A stretch of 64,000 bases of DNA from Pelosinus fermentans DSM 17108 (GCF_000271485.2 NZ_AKVN02000001.1:2319501-2383500), one strand, 5' to 3'. Positions 44,270 through 56,153 are shown, numbered from the stretch's first letter. A program made the numbers and translations. The notes: generated by a model not told the origin, from the letters alone.

Positions 44270-44974
44270 ATGGCAACACCAATGATGATAGCGAAAGGTG
44301 TTATATATCGACTTGGGGTATTGGTTATTGCTGTAATAGGATATTTATATTTGCCTGGCATACAAGAATTTTTTGAAAGTGGATTTTCCTTACTATGGGA
44401 TCGTGACTTTGACGGATTACGTCAATTTATTTTGTCCTATGGTTTTTGGGCACCTTTGTGCAGTATTCTGTTAATGACTCTGCAGTCGCTAATCCCCTTT
44501 GTTCCAGGATTAGCAATCACTATTACTAATGCTTGGATTTTTGGCTGGCAGTATGGGGCAGTCTATTCCTGGCTGGGAGCATTACTTGGAGCATGTTTAG
44601 ATTTTGCTATTGCAAGATGGTATGGACGACCAATTGTTGAAAAATTCATAAATAACAAGTTTTTAAAGATAGCAGATGCATTTCTTCATAAGCATGGTAT
44701 ATTTGCTGTATTTATTACTCGCTTGACACCCATTATTCCCTTTAAGGTGATAAGCTATGGTGTTGGATTAACGACTCTTTCTTTTTGTCAATTTGCAATA
44801 GCAACGGCAATTGGCCAAGCGCCTGCGATTTTCATATATTCGGTTATCGGTGAAAATCTTACACATAGTATTCGTGCCACGGTTATTATTACTTCTTTGT
44901 TGCTTGCCACCGGTGCTTTTGGGTATTATTTCAGCGAGGATATAGAACGAAGGTTTTTTCCTGATAAAGAATAA
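44270..44974 (+). CDS. TVP38/TMEM64 (VTT domain) membrane protein
   Basis: A 234-residue integral membrane protein with about five hydrophobic segments. It has the VTT/DedA-like pattern PFVPGLAITITNAWIFG, GALLGACLDFAIARWYGRP and the FITRLTPIIPFKVISYGVGL block. Relatives are proposed to act as lipid scramblases or flippases; the substrate is unknown. The ATG at 44270 has GGGAGG 7 bases upstream; the TTG at 44252 lies before that SD. Confidence 0.88.
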   Translation: MATPMMIAKGVIYRLGVLVIAVIGYLYLPGIQEFFESGFSLLWDRDFDGLRQFILSYGFWAPLCSILLMTLQSLIPFVPGLAITITNAWIFGWQYGAVYSWLGALLGACLDFAIARWYGRPIVEKFINNKFLKIADAFLHKHGIFAVFITRLTPIIPFKVISYGVGLTTLSFCQFAIATAIGQAPAIFIYSVIGENLTHSIRATVIITSLLLATGAFGYYFSEDIERRFFPDKE

Positions 44975-45128
44975 CCATGGGAAATGTATATAATAAATTT
45001 TATAAGTTTCTAGAAGGAAAGTATAAGTATAATGTAAAAATATCATATTAAATATGATATTAGTTATGTGATTTCTTGTTAGTATATAGTATAATGGTAT
45101 ACAGTGATCTACATAGGAGGTGAATTTC

Positions 45129-45293
45129 ATGTATAAAATTGATAGTAGCTGTATTTCATGTGGCGCTTGTGCTTCCGTTTGCCCGGTTGAAGCTATTTCT
45201 GAAGGCGATACTCAATATAGTATCGATGAAAAATGTATTGACTGTGGTTCTTGTGCTGCAACCTGTCCAGTGGGAGCAATTAGCCCAGAATAA
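45129..45293 (+). CDS. 2[4Fe-4S] ferredoxin
   Basis: A 54-residue clostridial-type ferredoxin starting MYKIDSSC, with two cluster motifs: [15 protein letters not shown] and [15 protein letters not shown]. Each supplies C-x2-C-x2-C-x3-C-P. It is a soluble low-potential electron carrier for anaerobic metabolism. AGGAGGTGA at 45116 is 5-7 bases before the ATG, and a TATAAT at 45090-45095 lies just upstream. It stands alone between terminators. Confidence 0.97.
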   Translation: MYKIDSSCISCGACASVCPVEAISEGDTQYSIDEKCIDCGSCAATCPVGAISPE

Positions 45294-45311
45294 GTAACAT
45301 AATTAAAGCAA

Positions 45312-45423
45312 ATGACTTGGGATATACTAAGTCATAGACATAGGCACCAGCCTTAGTCATCTTTGAGTGAAATTAAAAATGATTTCACTAGAAAAGCTCA
45401 GAATTTCTGAGCTTTTCTTTTTG
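45312..45423 (+). terminator. Tandem hairpins and terminator after the ferredoxin gene
   Basis: Three stems in a row. ATGACTT/AAGTCAT (45312-45335) has an alternative partner AGTCAT at 45355. AGTGAAAT/ATTTCACT spans 45366-45389. The 14-bp AGAAAAGCTCAGAA/TTCTGAGCTTTTCT spans 45390-45418 and has a T tail. The last is the likely terminator; the others may stabilise the short mRNA. Confidence 0.75.
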
Positions 45424-45484
45424 CCAAAAGTTCAGTCACCAATTGGCCGGAGGTAACGATACGTAAGGAGTAAAAACTTTACCT

Positions 45485-45513
45485 TTGACCAATTTTTGTT
45501 TATTATATATAGT
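45485..45513 (+). promoter_or_regulatory. Sigma-A promoter of lspA-rluD-pyrR
   Basis: TTGACC, a 17-base spacer, TATAGT, ending 87 bases before the lspA GTG. Confidence 0.7.
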
Positions 45514-45600
45514 AAGCTTATAATTGTGATAACAATTAGTAGATGAAAATTTATTTTATATGCAATAAAAATGTTATGTACAGGATAGGAGAGAAGATTA

Positions 45601-46042
45601 GTGCCTATATTAATAGTAGTATTCGTGGTGATAATGGATCAGTTGTCTAAATTTTACATTCAAACACATATGACTTTGGGGATGTCTATACCTGTGATTA
45701 ATGATATTTTCCATATTACCTATGTTTTAAATCCAGGAGCTGCCTTTGGGTTGTTTGAGCATCAAACGTTATTTTTTTTAATAGTGGCAATTATCCTAGT
45801 ATCAGCTGCGATTTATTTTTATCCGCGGATACCAAAGAAATATAGCTTACTGCGCTTTGGTACTGGTTTGCTGGTAGGGGGAGCAATTGGGAATGTGATT
45901 GATCGCATCAAAACAGGTTACGTAATTGATTTTTTTGATTTTCGTATTTGGCCTGTTTTTAATATTGCTGATGCGGCCATTGTATGTGGCGTAGGTTGTA
46001 TTATTTTTACTATGGTTTATTTACATAAAGAGGATGAAGCAA

Positions 46043-46053
<11 letters not shown>
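45601..46053 (+). CDS. lspA: Lipoprotein signal peptidase (signal peptidase II)
   Basis: A 150-residue protein with four membrane segments and the family motifs DQLSKFYI, NPGAAFGLF, GNVIDRI and FNIADAAI, the last two carrying the catalytic aspartates. It removes signal peptides from prolipoproteins in the inner membrane. The GTG start has AGGAGAG 7 bases upstream. Its 3' end overlaps rluD. Confidence 0.96.
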
Positions 46054-47535
<1,482 letters not shown>

Positions 47536-47553
47536 AAAAGATAGATTTTAAAT

Positions 47554-47603
47554 AATACCAAAGACCTTTGCTGTTACAATCACGAGCAAAGGTCTTTGGT
47601 ATT
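47554..47603. terminator. Convergent terminator between pyrR and rqcH
   Basis: A 19-bp perfect stem (AATACCAAAGACCTTTGCT with its complement) around a 12-base loop. It is placed between converging genes and probably serves both. Confidence 0.88.
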
Positions 47604-47649
47604 TGACAATTTTAATTAAAAGACTTGATTTGAGTTTTGAGAAAGAGAA

Positions 47650-49404
47650 TTACTTTTTTACTAATGAGGCGACTATTCTTTCATCAGGTGTAATATATAT
47701 GGTATTTTGGTGATCATAAATAACAAAGCCAGGCTTAGCACCAGATGGTTTTTTTACATAACGTCGTTGGGTATAGTCAACAGGTACATTTGATGATTGA
47801 CTCGCTTTACTATAGTAGGCAGCTAAATGAGCAGCTGCTTCAATGGATTGCAGAGAAGGATGTTGAGAACCTGATCTTAGGATAACATGAGATCCTGGGA
47901 TATCTTTAGTGTGAAACCAGATGTCATTATGTTGTGCCTGCTTAAAGGTAACAATATCATTTTGGCGATTGTTTTTTCCAATGAGTATCGTTAATCCATC
48001 CGGGGTTACGGCTGTTAGAGGAGAAGAAGGAGGGATAGGCATACGACGTTTTATCGTACGTTTTAGATAGCCAGTGCTAATCAATTCTTCTCGAATATCA
48101 CCAAGCTCAGAACTATTTGTGGCGTGCTCAAGAGAAACGGTGATACTCTCAAGATAGGCTATTTCTTCTATGCATTGACGCAGTTGTCCATCCAAGGATT
48201 CTTTAGCACGTTTTAATTTGTTATATTTTGTATAATAAGACTGAGCATTTTCTAATGGCGAAAGCCTTGTATCAAAATTTATAATTATATTGTTGCCTTC
48301 TAGTGAGTGGCTATATAAATTTTCCAAGGTAACTGTATCTTGGTCTTGCGGTAGGTTGTAGAGGTTTGCCATTAGAATATCGCCACATTCACGAAAAAAA
48401 TCGGCATTGGCTGCATCAGCTAATTCTTGTACAAGAATTAGCTTTTTGCGCTGCAAACGATTATTTTCTTCGATGACAAGCTTTGATAAAATAGTCTGTT
48501 CAGGGAGCTGCTTTTTGCCGGAAAGGCTGTCTGTAAATTCAACGGCCTGACTCATAGTAGAGAAGTTATGAGCTGTGTATTTAGAAGCTAAATGTTCTAA
48601 TGGAAAAGACGCGATGCCAGCCAGTTCGTTTTCTAAACCTGTCATTACAGTGGGGAGTGATTCCCCCGATTTTATGTAAGTAATAATGCTTTTTGTTGCT
48701 TCATTTAATGCAAGTATGTCTGCATTGTCTAAGCTATGAGTGGCAATATCACTAGGTAAACCTGCTCGCCAAAGAATTTCCTTGGCAGTTATAGGACCAA
48801 TGCCGATTCCTACCTGAATCATAGCTTTCGTAACAAGAAGTGTTTCTAGAGTCGTTATTGCGTTAAAAAAATCAGATATGGGCGCAGTCAGTAAATTTAA
48901 ACGCATTTGCCCAGGAGGAAATGTGTATTCCATTCGAGGTAAAACTTGTCGTGAACGACTTAAATTTGCGCCAATTCTTTTTATCGCATCCAGTATAATG
49001 TTATTTTGTGTGAGAATAATGTTACTATGTTTACCCATTAATTCAACAGTTAAATCTTTTGTTGTAATCGTGCCGTCTTCACCACGAAAATCAATAGAAA
49101 TTAGTGCAATGCGATCAAGGCTATGCTGGTTGATGTTAGCAATACGGCCGCCTTCTAGATGTTTTCGTAATAACATACAAAAAGCTGGCGGTGTTGCTGG
49201 ATTCTCCAAGGATGCTTCAGTTAAATGGATACGGGGATGCTTAGGATTAACAGAGATGAGTAAGCGTAGATTTTCATTGGTCTGCCTAACCCACAAAAGC
49301 AATGTATATTTATCGGGCTGAAAGATTTTATCAATTCTGCCACCTGTAAGTTTGTTATTTAATTCGATTAGCAATGTTGATAGAGATAATCCATCTAGAG
49401 CCAT
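47650..49404 (-). CDS. rqcH: Rqc2 homologue RqcH (NFACT protein)
   Basis: A 584-residue NFACT-family protein. The NFACT-N domain begins MALDGLSLSTLLIELNNKL with GGRIDKIFQPDKY. HhH and coiled-coil regions are central. The NFACT-R domain has ILIGKNNRQNDIVTFKQA, DIWFHTKDIPGSHVIL and the final VDYTQRRYVKKPSGAKPG. RqcH binds obstructed 50S subunits and adds C-terminal alanine tails to stalled peptides; the family was earlier annotated as fibronectin-binding. YlmH at 38 kb may work in the same process. A clear promoter lies 70 bases upstream. Confidence 0.93.
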   Translation of the reverse strand: MALDGLSLSTLLIELNNKLTGGRIDKIFQPDKYTLLLWVRQTNENLRLLISVNPKHPRIHLTEASLENPATPPAFCMLLRKHLEGGRIANINQHSLDRIALISIDFRGEDGTITTKDLTVELMGKHSNIILTQNNIILDAIKRIGANLSRSRQVLPRMEYTFPPGQMRLNLLTAPISDFFNAITTLETLLVTKAMIQVGIGIGPITAKEILWRAGLPSDIATHSLDNADILALNEATKSIITYIKSGESLPTVMTGLENELAGIASFPLEHLASKYTAHNFSTMSQAVEFTDSLSGKKQLPEQTILSKLVIEENNRLQRKKLILVQELADAANADFFRECGDILMANLYNLPQDQDTVTLENLYSHSLEGNNIIINFDTRLSPLENAQSYYTKYNKLKRAKESLDGQLRQCIEEIAYLESITVSLEHATNSSELGDIREELISTGYLKRTIKRRMPIPPSSPLTAVTPDGLTILIGKNNRQNDIVTFKQAQHNDIWFHTKDIPGSHVILRSGSQHPSLQSIEAAAHLAAYYSKASQSSNVPVDYTQRRYVKKPSGAKPGFVIYDHQNTIYITPDERIVASLVKK

Positions 49405-49473
49405 ATGATAGCCTCCATTTAATAAAATACGTATTATGATTCCTATTGATAACTATGTTTTGTAATTTTCACT

Positions 49474-49502
49474 AGTATACCATTTTGCTATTGGACGGTC
49501 AA
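49474..49502 (-). promoter_or_regulatory. Sigma-A promoter of rqcH
   Basis: On the minus strand TTGACC, a 17-base spacer and TATACT end about 70 bases before the rqcH start. Confidence 0.75.
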
Positions 49503-49570
49503 TTTAGGTCTAATTAGAGGGTGAAAGGAATAACATGAATAAAAAAAGCACATGGTAGCGAGGTGGCATA

Positions 49571-52321
49571 GTGGCTGATAAATGGTATACGCGTACAGCG
49601 CAAGAAGCAATTGAATTTTGGAGAACAGATCCACATGATGGCTTGACTTCAAGTGAAGTAAAAAGTAGAATCGCTGAATTTGGCTATAATGAAATGGTTG
49701 AAAAAGAAAAGACGCCATGGTGGAAACGATTTTTTGCCCAATTTCAGGATTTTATGGTTTTAGTCTTGCTAGCGGCTACGCTCATTTCAGCATTCTTAGG
49801 AGAATATGTCGATTCAGCAACGATTTTAGCAATTGTAATGATCAATGCCATATTAGGCTTTGTTCAGGAACATCGAGCAGAAAAATCAATGGCAGCGTTA
49901 AGAACAATGGTGGCGCCGGTGGCTCATGTGATTCGTAATGGTATACTGCAGCAAGTAAAAGCGCGGGAAATGGTGCCAGGTGACATTATGGCTTTAGAAT
50001 CTGGGGATCGCATTGCTGCTGATGCCAGATTAATAGATGTAAAAAATATGGAAGTGGATGAAGCTACTTTAACCGGTGAGTCCCTGCCTGTACGTAAAAT
50101 CGTAGATAAAGAATATAAGGAAAGCAGTTCTTTGGGTGATCGTAAGAATATGGTGTATGCTGGAACCAGTATTGTTAAAGGGCGAGGCAAGGCTGTAGTC
50201 TGCGCTACAGGCATGGCAACTGAGGTGGGACATATTGCTCATATGATTCAGGATGTGGAACATGAAAGTACACCGCTGGAACGACGCCTAGAGTCTTTAG
50301 GGCGTTGGTTAGTATGGGGATGTTTACTGATTTGTGTAGTAGTTGTTGTGACAGGCGTGCTCAAAGGGGAACCATTATTATTAATGTGTATGGCAGGAAT
50401 TAGTTTGGCAGTGGCTGCGATTCCCGAAGGATTGCCAGCCATCGTTACAGTTGCATTGGCTTTAGGTGTACAACGTATGATAAAGCGCAATGCTATTATC
50501 AGAAAATTGCCTGCTGTTGAGACGCTTGGTTGTACAACGGTGATTTGTTCCGACAAAACTGGAACTCTTACTCAAAATGCTATGACCGTAAAAAGAATTT
50601 TTACATCTGGAAATATTTATGAAGTAACCGGTACTGGCTATGAAATAAAGGGAAATTTTTTATTAAACAAGCAGGAATTTGATCCTACAAAGGATAAATG
50701 TTTATTACATTGCCTAGAAATTGGTGTATTGTGTAATAATAGTATTTTAAAGCATAATAATATAGGGATAACTGGTTTATGGCGTCGTGAAGCGAAGGGC
50801 GGCTGGTCCATTGAAGGCGATCCAACAGAAGGTGCTATTGTGATTGCTGCTGCTAAAGCCAACATATGGCGTTCAGGGGCAGAAAAACATCAGCAGCGAT
50901 TAGCTGAAATACCCTTTGAATCAGAACGTTGCCGAATGTCAGTTATTTATGAAAAAAACAATCGAAACATTATTTATGTGAAGGGTGCCCCGGATATCAT
51001 TTTAGATATGTGCCAGCATTATAGCACCAATAAAGGGGAAGTTCTGCTGACGTCAGAAGCAAAAGCTGAAATACTGACAGCCAATGAAAGAATGACAGAC
51101 CAGGCCCTGAGAGTATTAGCTGTAGCATATCGTCAGCTAACTAAGATGGAAGCCAGCCATGTGAGTGAAGAACTGGAAAAAGATCTGGTTTTCGTGGGTC
51201 TAATCGGGATGATCGATCCTCCGCGTCAAGAAGTCAAGCCTGCGATTGCATTATGCCGGCAAGCTGGCATAAAGACCGTTATGATTACGGGGGATCATCG
51301 CAACACGGCTGTAGCGATTGCCAAAGAGCTGCAAATTTTTAAAGAAGACAAAAACCAGGCTCTGACTGGTAACGAACTTGATGAATTAGACGATACGGAG
51401 TTAACTAACATTATTAATCGTGTTACCGTCTATGCACGTGTATCTCCTGCACATAAATTACGTATTGTAAAAGCTTTAAAGCGGCAGGGGCATATCGTTG
51501 CAATGACTGGTGATGGTGTGAATGATGCACCGGCAATAAAAGAAGCGGACATTGGCATTGCAATGGGAACAGCTGGGACTGATGTTACAAAAGAAGCTGC
51601 TTCTATGGTGCTAGCCGATGATAATTTTGCAACGATTGTTGCTGCTGTGGAAGAGGGGCGTGGCATTTATGATAATATTCGTAAATTTATTCGCTATTTG
51701 CTATCATGTAATTTAGGTGAAGTCCTTACGATGTTTATTGCGACCATTGCAGGATTACCATTACCCTTATTGCCAGTACAAATTTTATGGGTTAATTTAG
51801 TGACAGATGGTTTGCCAGCCATGGCATTAGGTGTTGATCCTAATAATCATGACATTATGAATCGGCCGCCGAGAAATCCAAAAGAAAGTGTATTTTCTCG
51901 TGGACTCAGCCGTAAGATTATTACCCGAGGTTTACAAATTGGTCTGAGTACAGTATTTGTTTTTGCTATAGTGTACTTTTTAAAGAATGATTTAGCAGAA
52001 GCGAGAACGATGGCTTTTTGTACGTTGGTTTTCTCTCAAATGTTCCATGTTTTTGATTGTCGTTCAGAAGTTTATAATGTCTTTGAAATTGGGATATTTA
52101 AAAATCAATACTTGATAGTAGCAACCTTTTGTTCTCTTTTAATGCAGTTACTAGTTATTTATCATCCATTTATGCAAGAGATTTTTGCTACTGTTCCACT
52201 AGGGTTAGACGATTGGGTCGTTATCTTAGTTGTCTCAGGCTGGACCTTTATCATAAGTGCTGCAAGACATTTATTTTTCCGCAGACGTGTATCACGTTCT
52301 GTTTTGGGGCGGGTACATTAA
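49571..52321 (+). CDS. Calcium-type (P2A) cation-transporting ATPase
   Basis: A 916-residue P-type ATPase: an N-terminal cation domain ([20 protein letters not shown]), A-domain LTGESLPV, ion-site [10 protein letters not shown], phosphorylation loop [11 protein letters not shown] near residue 325, and hinge [20 protein letters not shown]-terminal six-helix domain carries [13 protein letters not shown]. The PEGL and NLVTDG helices are those of SERCA/PMR1 Ca2+ pumps, so Ca2+ (or Mn2+) export from the cytosol is likely. The GTG start follows GCGAGGTGG. It is divergent from rqcH. Confidence 0.9.
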   Translation: MADKWYTRTAQEAIEFWRTDPHDGLTSSEVKSRIAEFGYNEMVEKEKTPWWKRFFAQFQDFMVLVLLAATLISAFLGEYVDSATILAIVMINAILGFVQEHRAEKSMAALRTMVAPVAHVIRNGILQQVKAREMVPGDIMALESGDRIAADARLIDVKNMEVDEATLTGESLPVRKIVDKEYKESSSLGDRKNMVYAGTSIVKGRGKAVVCATGMATEVGHIAHMIQDVEHESTPLERRLESLGRWLVWGCLLICVVVVVTGVLKGEPLLLMCMAGISLAVAAIPEGLPAIVTVALALGVQRMIKRNAIIRKLPAVETLGCTTVICSDKTGTLTQNAMTVKRIFTSGNIYEVTGTGYEIKGNFLLNKQEFDPTKDKCLLHCLEIGVLCNNSILKHNNIGITGLWRREAKGGWSIEGDPTEGAIVIAAAKANIWRSGAEKHQQRLAEIPFESERCRMSVIYEKNNRNIIYVKGAPDIILDMCQHYSTNKGEVLLTSEAKAEILTANERMTDQALRVLAVAYRQLTKMEASHVSEELEKDLVFVGLIGMIDPPRQEVKPAIALCRQAGIKTVMITGDHRNTAVAIAKELQIFKEDKNQALTGNELDELDDTELTNIINRVTVYARVSPAHKLRIVKALKRQGHIVAMTGDGVNDAPAIKEADIGIAMGTAGTDVTKEAASMVLADDNFATIVAAVEEGRGIYDNIRKFIRYLLSCNLGEVLTMFIATIAGLPLPLLPVQILWVNLVTDGLPAMALGVDPNNHDIMNRPPRNPKESVFSRGLSRKIITRGLQIGLSTVFVFAIVYFLKNDLAEARTMAFCTLVFSQMFHVFDCRSEVYNVFEIGIFKNQYLIVATFCSLLMQLLVIYHPFMQEIFATVPLGLDDWVVILVVSGWTFIISAARHLFFRRRVSRSVLGRVH

Positions 52322-52356
52322 ATAATTTATTTAATTCATAATGAGGAGAATATAAT

Positions 52357-53193
52357 ATGAAGTTTAATTTTAGCAAATGGCATGGACTAGGTAATGATTT
52401 TGTAATTGTTAATGGACTTGAAGAAAAGATTGACAATTACAATGAAATGGCAATTCAGGTTTGTGATCGATATTTTGGAATCGGTGCTGATGGGCTAGTT
52501 GTTATTTTGCCTTCAGCAGTAGCGGATTTTCAAATGCGAATTTTTAATTCAGATGGCAGTGAGGCTGAAATGTGTGGCAATGTTACAAGATGCATTGCTC
52601 GATATGTTTTTGAATATGGTTTAACGAATAAGAAAAAAATTACACTAGAAACAAAAGCAGGTCTTATTAAGCCAGAATTAATCTTTATGGATGATGTGCT
52701 TAGCACTATACGGGTTGATATGGGAGAACCGCGTCTGAAACGTGGGGAATTACCTATGGTTGGTAATGAAGATGAACAGGTTGTTAATGAAGTTTTAGAA
52801 ATAGATGGCACTGAACATAGGATCACTGGTGTATCAATGGGCAATCCTCATTGTATCCTTTTCGTTGACGATATTACTGGCATTAACCTAAGCGATATCG
52901 GCGCTAAAATTGAAACGCATGCTGCCTTTCCAAAGAAAACAAATGTAGAATTTGTGCAAGTATTAAATAAACAAAACTTACGTATGCGCGTTTGGGAAAG
53001 AGGAGCTGGTGTTACGATGGCTTGTGGTACAGGTGCCTGCGCTACCTTAGTTGCAGCCGTTTTAAATGGAAAAACAGACCGTCAGGCTACTGTTGAATTA
53101 GATGGGGGACAGTTGCTGATTGAATGGGGGTCAGATAATCATATTTATATGTCTGGTCCTGCAGTGGAAGTTTTCCGGGGAACATACTTATAA
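52357..53193 (+). CDS. dapF: Diaminopimelate epimerase
   Basis: A 278-residue enzyme with the opening FSKWHGLGNDFVIVNG, the first active-site Cys in SEAEMCGNVTRC near residue 73, MGNPHCILFVDD, and the second Cys in TMACGTGACATL near residue 221. It converts LL-DAP to meso-DAP for MurE and lysine. In most DapF proteins the first motif is CGNG; here it is CGNV. Both catalytic cysteines are kept, so activity is probable. The SD GAGGAG precedes the ATG. Confidence 0.94.
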   Translation: MKFNFSKWHGLGNDFVIVNGLEEKIDNYNEMAIQVCDRYFGIGADGLVVILPSAVADFQMRIFNSDGSEAEMCGNVTRCIARYVFEYGLTNKKKITLETKAGLIKPELIFMDDVLSTIRVDMGEPRLKRGELPMVGNEDEQVVNEVLEIDGTEHRITGVSMGNPHCILFVDDITGINLSDIGAKIETHAAFPKKTNVEFVQVLNKQNLRMRVWERGAGVTMACGTGACATLVAAVLNGKTDRQATVELDGGQLLIEWGSDNHIYMSGPAVEVFRGTYL

Positions 53194-53227
53194 ATCCAAT
53201 CTGGTCAAGGTTTGTATAGAAAGTAAG

Positions 53228-53265
53228 AATCCAACTTCTCTGCATGTATGAAGTTGGATTTCTTT
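53228..53265 (+). terminator. Intrinsic terminator after dapF
   Basis: An 11-bp stem AATCCAACTTC/GAAGTTGGATT with an 11-base loop, then TTCTTT. Confidence 0.8.
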
Positions 53266-53348
53266 ATCCACTTGTTGTTGTGATAAAGAGATTGTTATGA
53301 TTTATCATTTGCAGTAAATAATATGCTTCATAAAGTGAGGTGCTTAAA

Positions 53349-53948
53349 ATGAGATTTATTATTTTGACAATTATTTTCTTAGTACTATTCGTTACCCAAA
53401 CATTAGCAATTTCTTCTATTAATTTAGATGTAATTAAAGAGGCGCAGGATCATGGCAAATTAAGGAGTAAAGATTCATTACAAGAGTTTTTGTTGCCATG
53501 GATCTCTTATGAAGAAAAAGCTGAAAAATTAAATGGCGTGACTGAGCGCTCCTATTTATATACTTCTTATTTGTTAATTGCTACAGATGCTAGGGAGAAA
53601 AGCTTAAATGGTCATGATATTGCCATACTAGACAGCGAAGAAGTATTAGAAAATTACTCAGGCTTATTGAGTTTTAGCACAGTTTTGTTTGGAGATAAAG
53701 AGGATTTTGCAAAAGATGCTAGTGTTATTGTCAAACAAAATAATAACGTCATTAAGGCATACCAAATGATAATACCGGCAGAGGGAGAAAAAGTGCATCT
53801 GGATAAAGGACAAACCACATTTAATGCTCAATGTTATTTTTATTTTTTTGAAAAAGATATTGTGCCTGACCTTCCTATAATATTATCGGTTAGAACGAAT
53901 GATCAGAAAGAACATAATTTTTACTTTGACTTGGAGAAAATAAAATAG
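53349..53948 (+). CDS. Secreted or periplasmic protein of unknown function
   Basis: A 199-residue protein with a clear signal peptide (MRFIILTIIFLVLFVTQTLA) and a soluble remainder of mixed strands: an ISYEEKAEKLNGVTERSY region, a VIVKQNNNVIKAYQM hairpin, and a C-terminal FYFDLEK. No domain is recognised. It has no lipobox Cys at the cleavage site. The ATG at 53349 follows GTGAGGTG; the GTG at 53340 overlaps that SD. It stands between a terminator and yicC. Confidence 0.65.
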   Translation: MRFIILTIIFLVLFVTQTLAISSINLDVIKEAQDHGKLRSKDSLQEFLLPWISYEEKAEKLNGVTERSYLYTSYLLIATDAREKSLNGHDIAILDSEEVLENYSGLLSFSTVLFGDKEDFAKDASVIVKQNNNVIKAYQMIIPAEGEKVHLDKGQTTFNAQCYFYFFEKDIVPDLPIILSVRTNDQKEHNFYFDLEKIK

Positions 53949-54085
53949 TCATATTAAAACCTTTATGTGTAGATATTCAATGAAAAAGGGATTTAAGAGA
54001 AGCATGGAGAAGTATTTATAAAAGAATTGGATAATTGTGATTTTATCGTTAATAATAAAATCCGTAAAGAGAGGAGCCATTTTAC

Positions 54086-54970
54086 GTGATTAAAAGTATG
54101 ACTGGTTTTGGTCGTGGAGAATTTCAGGATAATGAGCATCGACTCATTGTAGAAATTAAAGCAGTAAATCATCGTTATAATGAAATTGTTATCCGGATGC
54201 CGAAAAATCTGGGGCCACTTGAAGATAAAATCCGGCGTAGTGTATCAAACCTGCTAGCAAGAGGCCGGATTGATGTTTTTATAACGATGGATGAATATGG
54301 GCAAAAGAAAAAGGCTGTGCGAATTGACAAAGAGTTAGCAATAGCCTATAATAAGGCTTTAAAAGATTTAGGGGATTTATTTTCTATAGCAGTAAATGAT
54401 AATATTCAGCAGATTGCTAAATTTCCAGATGTGATTAAGGTTGAAGAAGTAACGGAAGATGTTTTAATCTTGTGGCCGAAGCTAACCCAGGCAGTTGATA
54501 TGGCACTTACTAATCTCATGAGTATGCGTTTAGCGGAAGGGCGAAACATTCAGCAGGACTTAGTCTTGCGTATTACGGATATTGAATCATATATTACTGC
54601 CGTAGAAAAACGTGCACCCCAGGTTTTGGTTGAATATAAAGAGAAAATACTGAGTCGCATGCGAGAATTGCTGGCTACAATCGGTGAAGAACCTGATGCT
54701 GGTCGCCTACTACAAGAAACGGCTATATTTGCGGATCGTACCAGTATTACAGAAGAGTTAGTGCGCTTAAAAAGTCATTTAACGCAGTTTCGGGCTGCAT
54801 TGAATGCCGATGATGCAGTTGGCAGAAAATTAGATTTTATTGTGCAGGAAATTAACCGTGAAACCAATACAATTGCCTCTAAAGCCAATGATTTTAATGT
54901 TGCTAATATCATAGTCGAAATTAAAAGTGAAATTGAGAAGGTCAGAGAGCAAATTCAAAACATAGAGTAA
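54086..54970 (+). CDS. YicC family endoribonuclease
   Basis: A 294-residue protein beginning IKSMTGFGRGEF with VEIKAVNHRYNEI, and a C-terminal DUF1732 region GRKLDFIVQEINRETNTIAS. YicC/YloC proteins are endoribonucleases; the in vivo targets here are unknown. The GTG start has GAGAGGAG upstream. It heads the conserved yicC-remA-gmk-rpoZ-coaBC-priA-def-fmt-rsmB order known from Bacillus, here interrupted by metK. Confidence 0.92.
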   Translation: MIKSMTGFGRGEFQDNEHRLIVEIKAVNHRYNEIVIRMPKNLGPLEDKIRRSVSNLLARGRIDVFITMDEYGQKKKAVRIDKELAIAYNKALKDLGDLFSIAVNDNIQQIAKFPDVIKVEEVTEDVLILWPKLTQAVDMALTNLMSMRLAEGRNIQQDLVLRITDIESYITAVEKRAPQVLVEYKEKILSRMRELLATIGEEPDAGRLLQETAIFADRTSITEELVRLKSHLTQFRAALNADDAVGRKLDFIVQEINRETNTIASKANDFNVANIIVEIKSEIEKVREQIQNIE

Positions 54971-55010
54971 TATAAGATATATTGGGATACAAACGTAAGG
55001 GGGATTTTTT

Positions 55011-55277
55011 GTGGAAATTAAACTTATTAATATTGGGTTTGGTAACATTGTGTCTGCTAATCGAATTATTTCGATTGTGAGTCCTGAATCTGCACCCATT
55101 AAAAGGATTATCCAAGAGGCCCGTGATCGGGGGATGTTGATTGATGCAACTTATGGACGCCGTACCCGAGCCGTGATCATAACCGATAGTGATCATGTTA
55201 TTTTATCCGCTGTGCAACCAGAAACGGTAGCGCATCGTCTTGCCAGTAAAGAAACGAGTGAAGACACTGCAGAATAG
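55011..55277 (+). CDS. remA: Extracellular matrix regulator RemA (DUF370)
   Basis: An 88-residue protein with the DUF370 core [40 protein letters not shown] and [13 protein letters not shown]. RemA is a DNA-binding activator of matrix genes in Bacillus; in an anaerobe its regulon is open. The GTG start follows AAGGGGGA. It is cotranscribed with yicC and gmk. Confidence 0.92.
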   Translation: MEIKLINIGFGNIVSANRIISIVSPESAPIKRIIQEARDRGMLIDATYGRRTRAVIITDSDHVILSAVQPETVAHRLASKETSEDTAE

Positions 55278-55301
55278 CAGAAAATGAAAGGAGTCGCAGT
55301 T

Positions 55302-55916
55302 GTGGCAAAAGAAGGAATTTTACTTGTGTTATCTGGTCCGTCGGGAGCAGGTAAGGGGACAATTTGTCAAGAATTGCTGCGTACTTATCCTGGGTTGCAT
55401 TATTCTATATCGGCTACTACACGCAAAGCCCGTGTTGGAGAAGAACATGGAGTTAACTACTGGTTTGTATCTCATGACGAGTTTCAGAATATGATTCAAG
55501 ATGATGAACTATTAGAGTGGGCTGAGGTTTATGGGAACTTTTATGGAACACCCTGTCGCCAAGTAAAACAATTACTAAATGATGGCAAGGATGTTGTTTT
55601 AGAAATTGATGCACAGGGAGCTACGCAGATTAAAAGAAAATTTCCGCAAGGTGTATTTGTCTATATAGCACCGCCATCTTTAGATGAATTGGCTAATCGC
55701 ATACATAAACGAGGGACAGATAGCTTAGATGCAATCAAAAATAGGTTAAGTTGTGCTAATAATGAATTGTCATATGTACATAATTATAATTATGTAGTAG
55801 TCAATGATAAGGTCCAAGTAGCAACGAATAAAGTGGCTGCCATTATTACAGCGGAAAAGTGTCAAGTAGTACGAAACTGTAATATAGTAAAAGAAATTTT
55901 AACAAATATCAAATAA
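55302..55916 (+). CDS. gmk: Guanylate kinase
   Basis: A 204-residue kinase with the P-loop LSGPSGAGKGTIC near residue 10, the GMP-binding SISATTRKARVGEEHGVNYW block and LEWAEVYGNFYGTP. It phosphorylates GMP to GDP. The GTG at 55302 is 8 bases after AAAGGAG; the ATG at 55284 precedes that SD. It sits between remA and rpoZ. Confidence 0.96.
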   Translation: MAKEGILLVLSGPSGAGKGTICQELLRTYPGLHYSISATTRKARVGEEHGVNYWFVSHDEFQNMIQDDELLEWAEVYGNFYGTPCRQVKQLLNDGKDVVLEIDAQGATQIKRKFPQGVFVYIAPPSLDELANRIHKRGTDSLDAIKNRLSCANNELSYVHNYNYVVVNDKVQVATNKVAAIITAEKCQVVRNCNIVKEILTNIK

Positions 55917-55937
55917 ATAAAAATTAGGGGGACTACT

Positions 55938-56144
55938 ATGATATATCCATCATTAGATGTATTAGTTACTAAAGTTGATAGTAAATACACTTTAGTAGTA
56001 CTTGCGGCAAAACGGGCTCGTGAGATTATGGACGGGGCGACTTCTTTAGTTGAGAGTAAATCCAATAAGCAGGTGACGATCGCTTTAGAAGAAGTTGCAC
56101 AAGATAAAATTTCCTATGAACGGACCAAAAGTGGTATAAAATAG
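55938..56144 (+). CDS. rpoZ: RNA polymerase omega subunit
   Basis: A 68-residue protein with the omega pattern PSLDVLVTKVDSKYTLVVLA followed by AKRAREI and VTIALEEVAQDKI. Omega stabilises the beta-prime subunit. The SD TAGGGGG precedes the ATG, and coaBC starts 9 bases after its stop. Confidence 0.93.
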   Translation: MIYPSLDVLVTKVDSKYTLVVLAAKRAREIMDGATSLVESKSNKQVTIALEEVAQDKISYERTKSGIK

Positions 56145-56153
56145 GAGGTTTCC

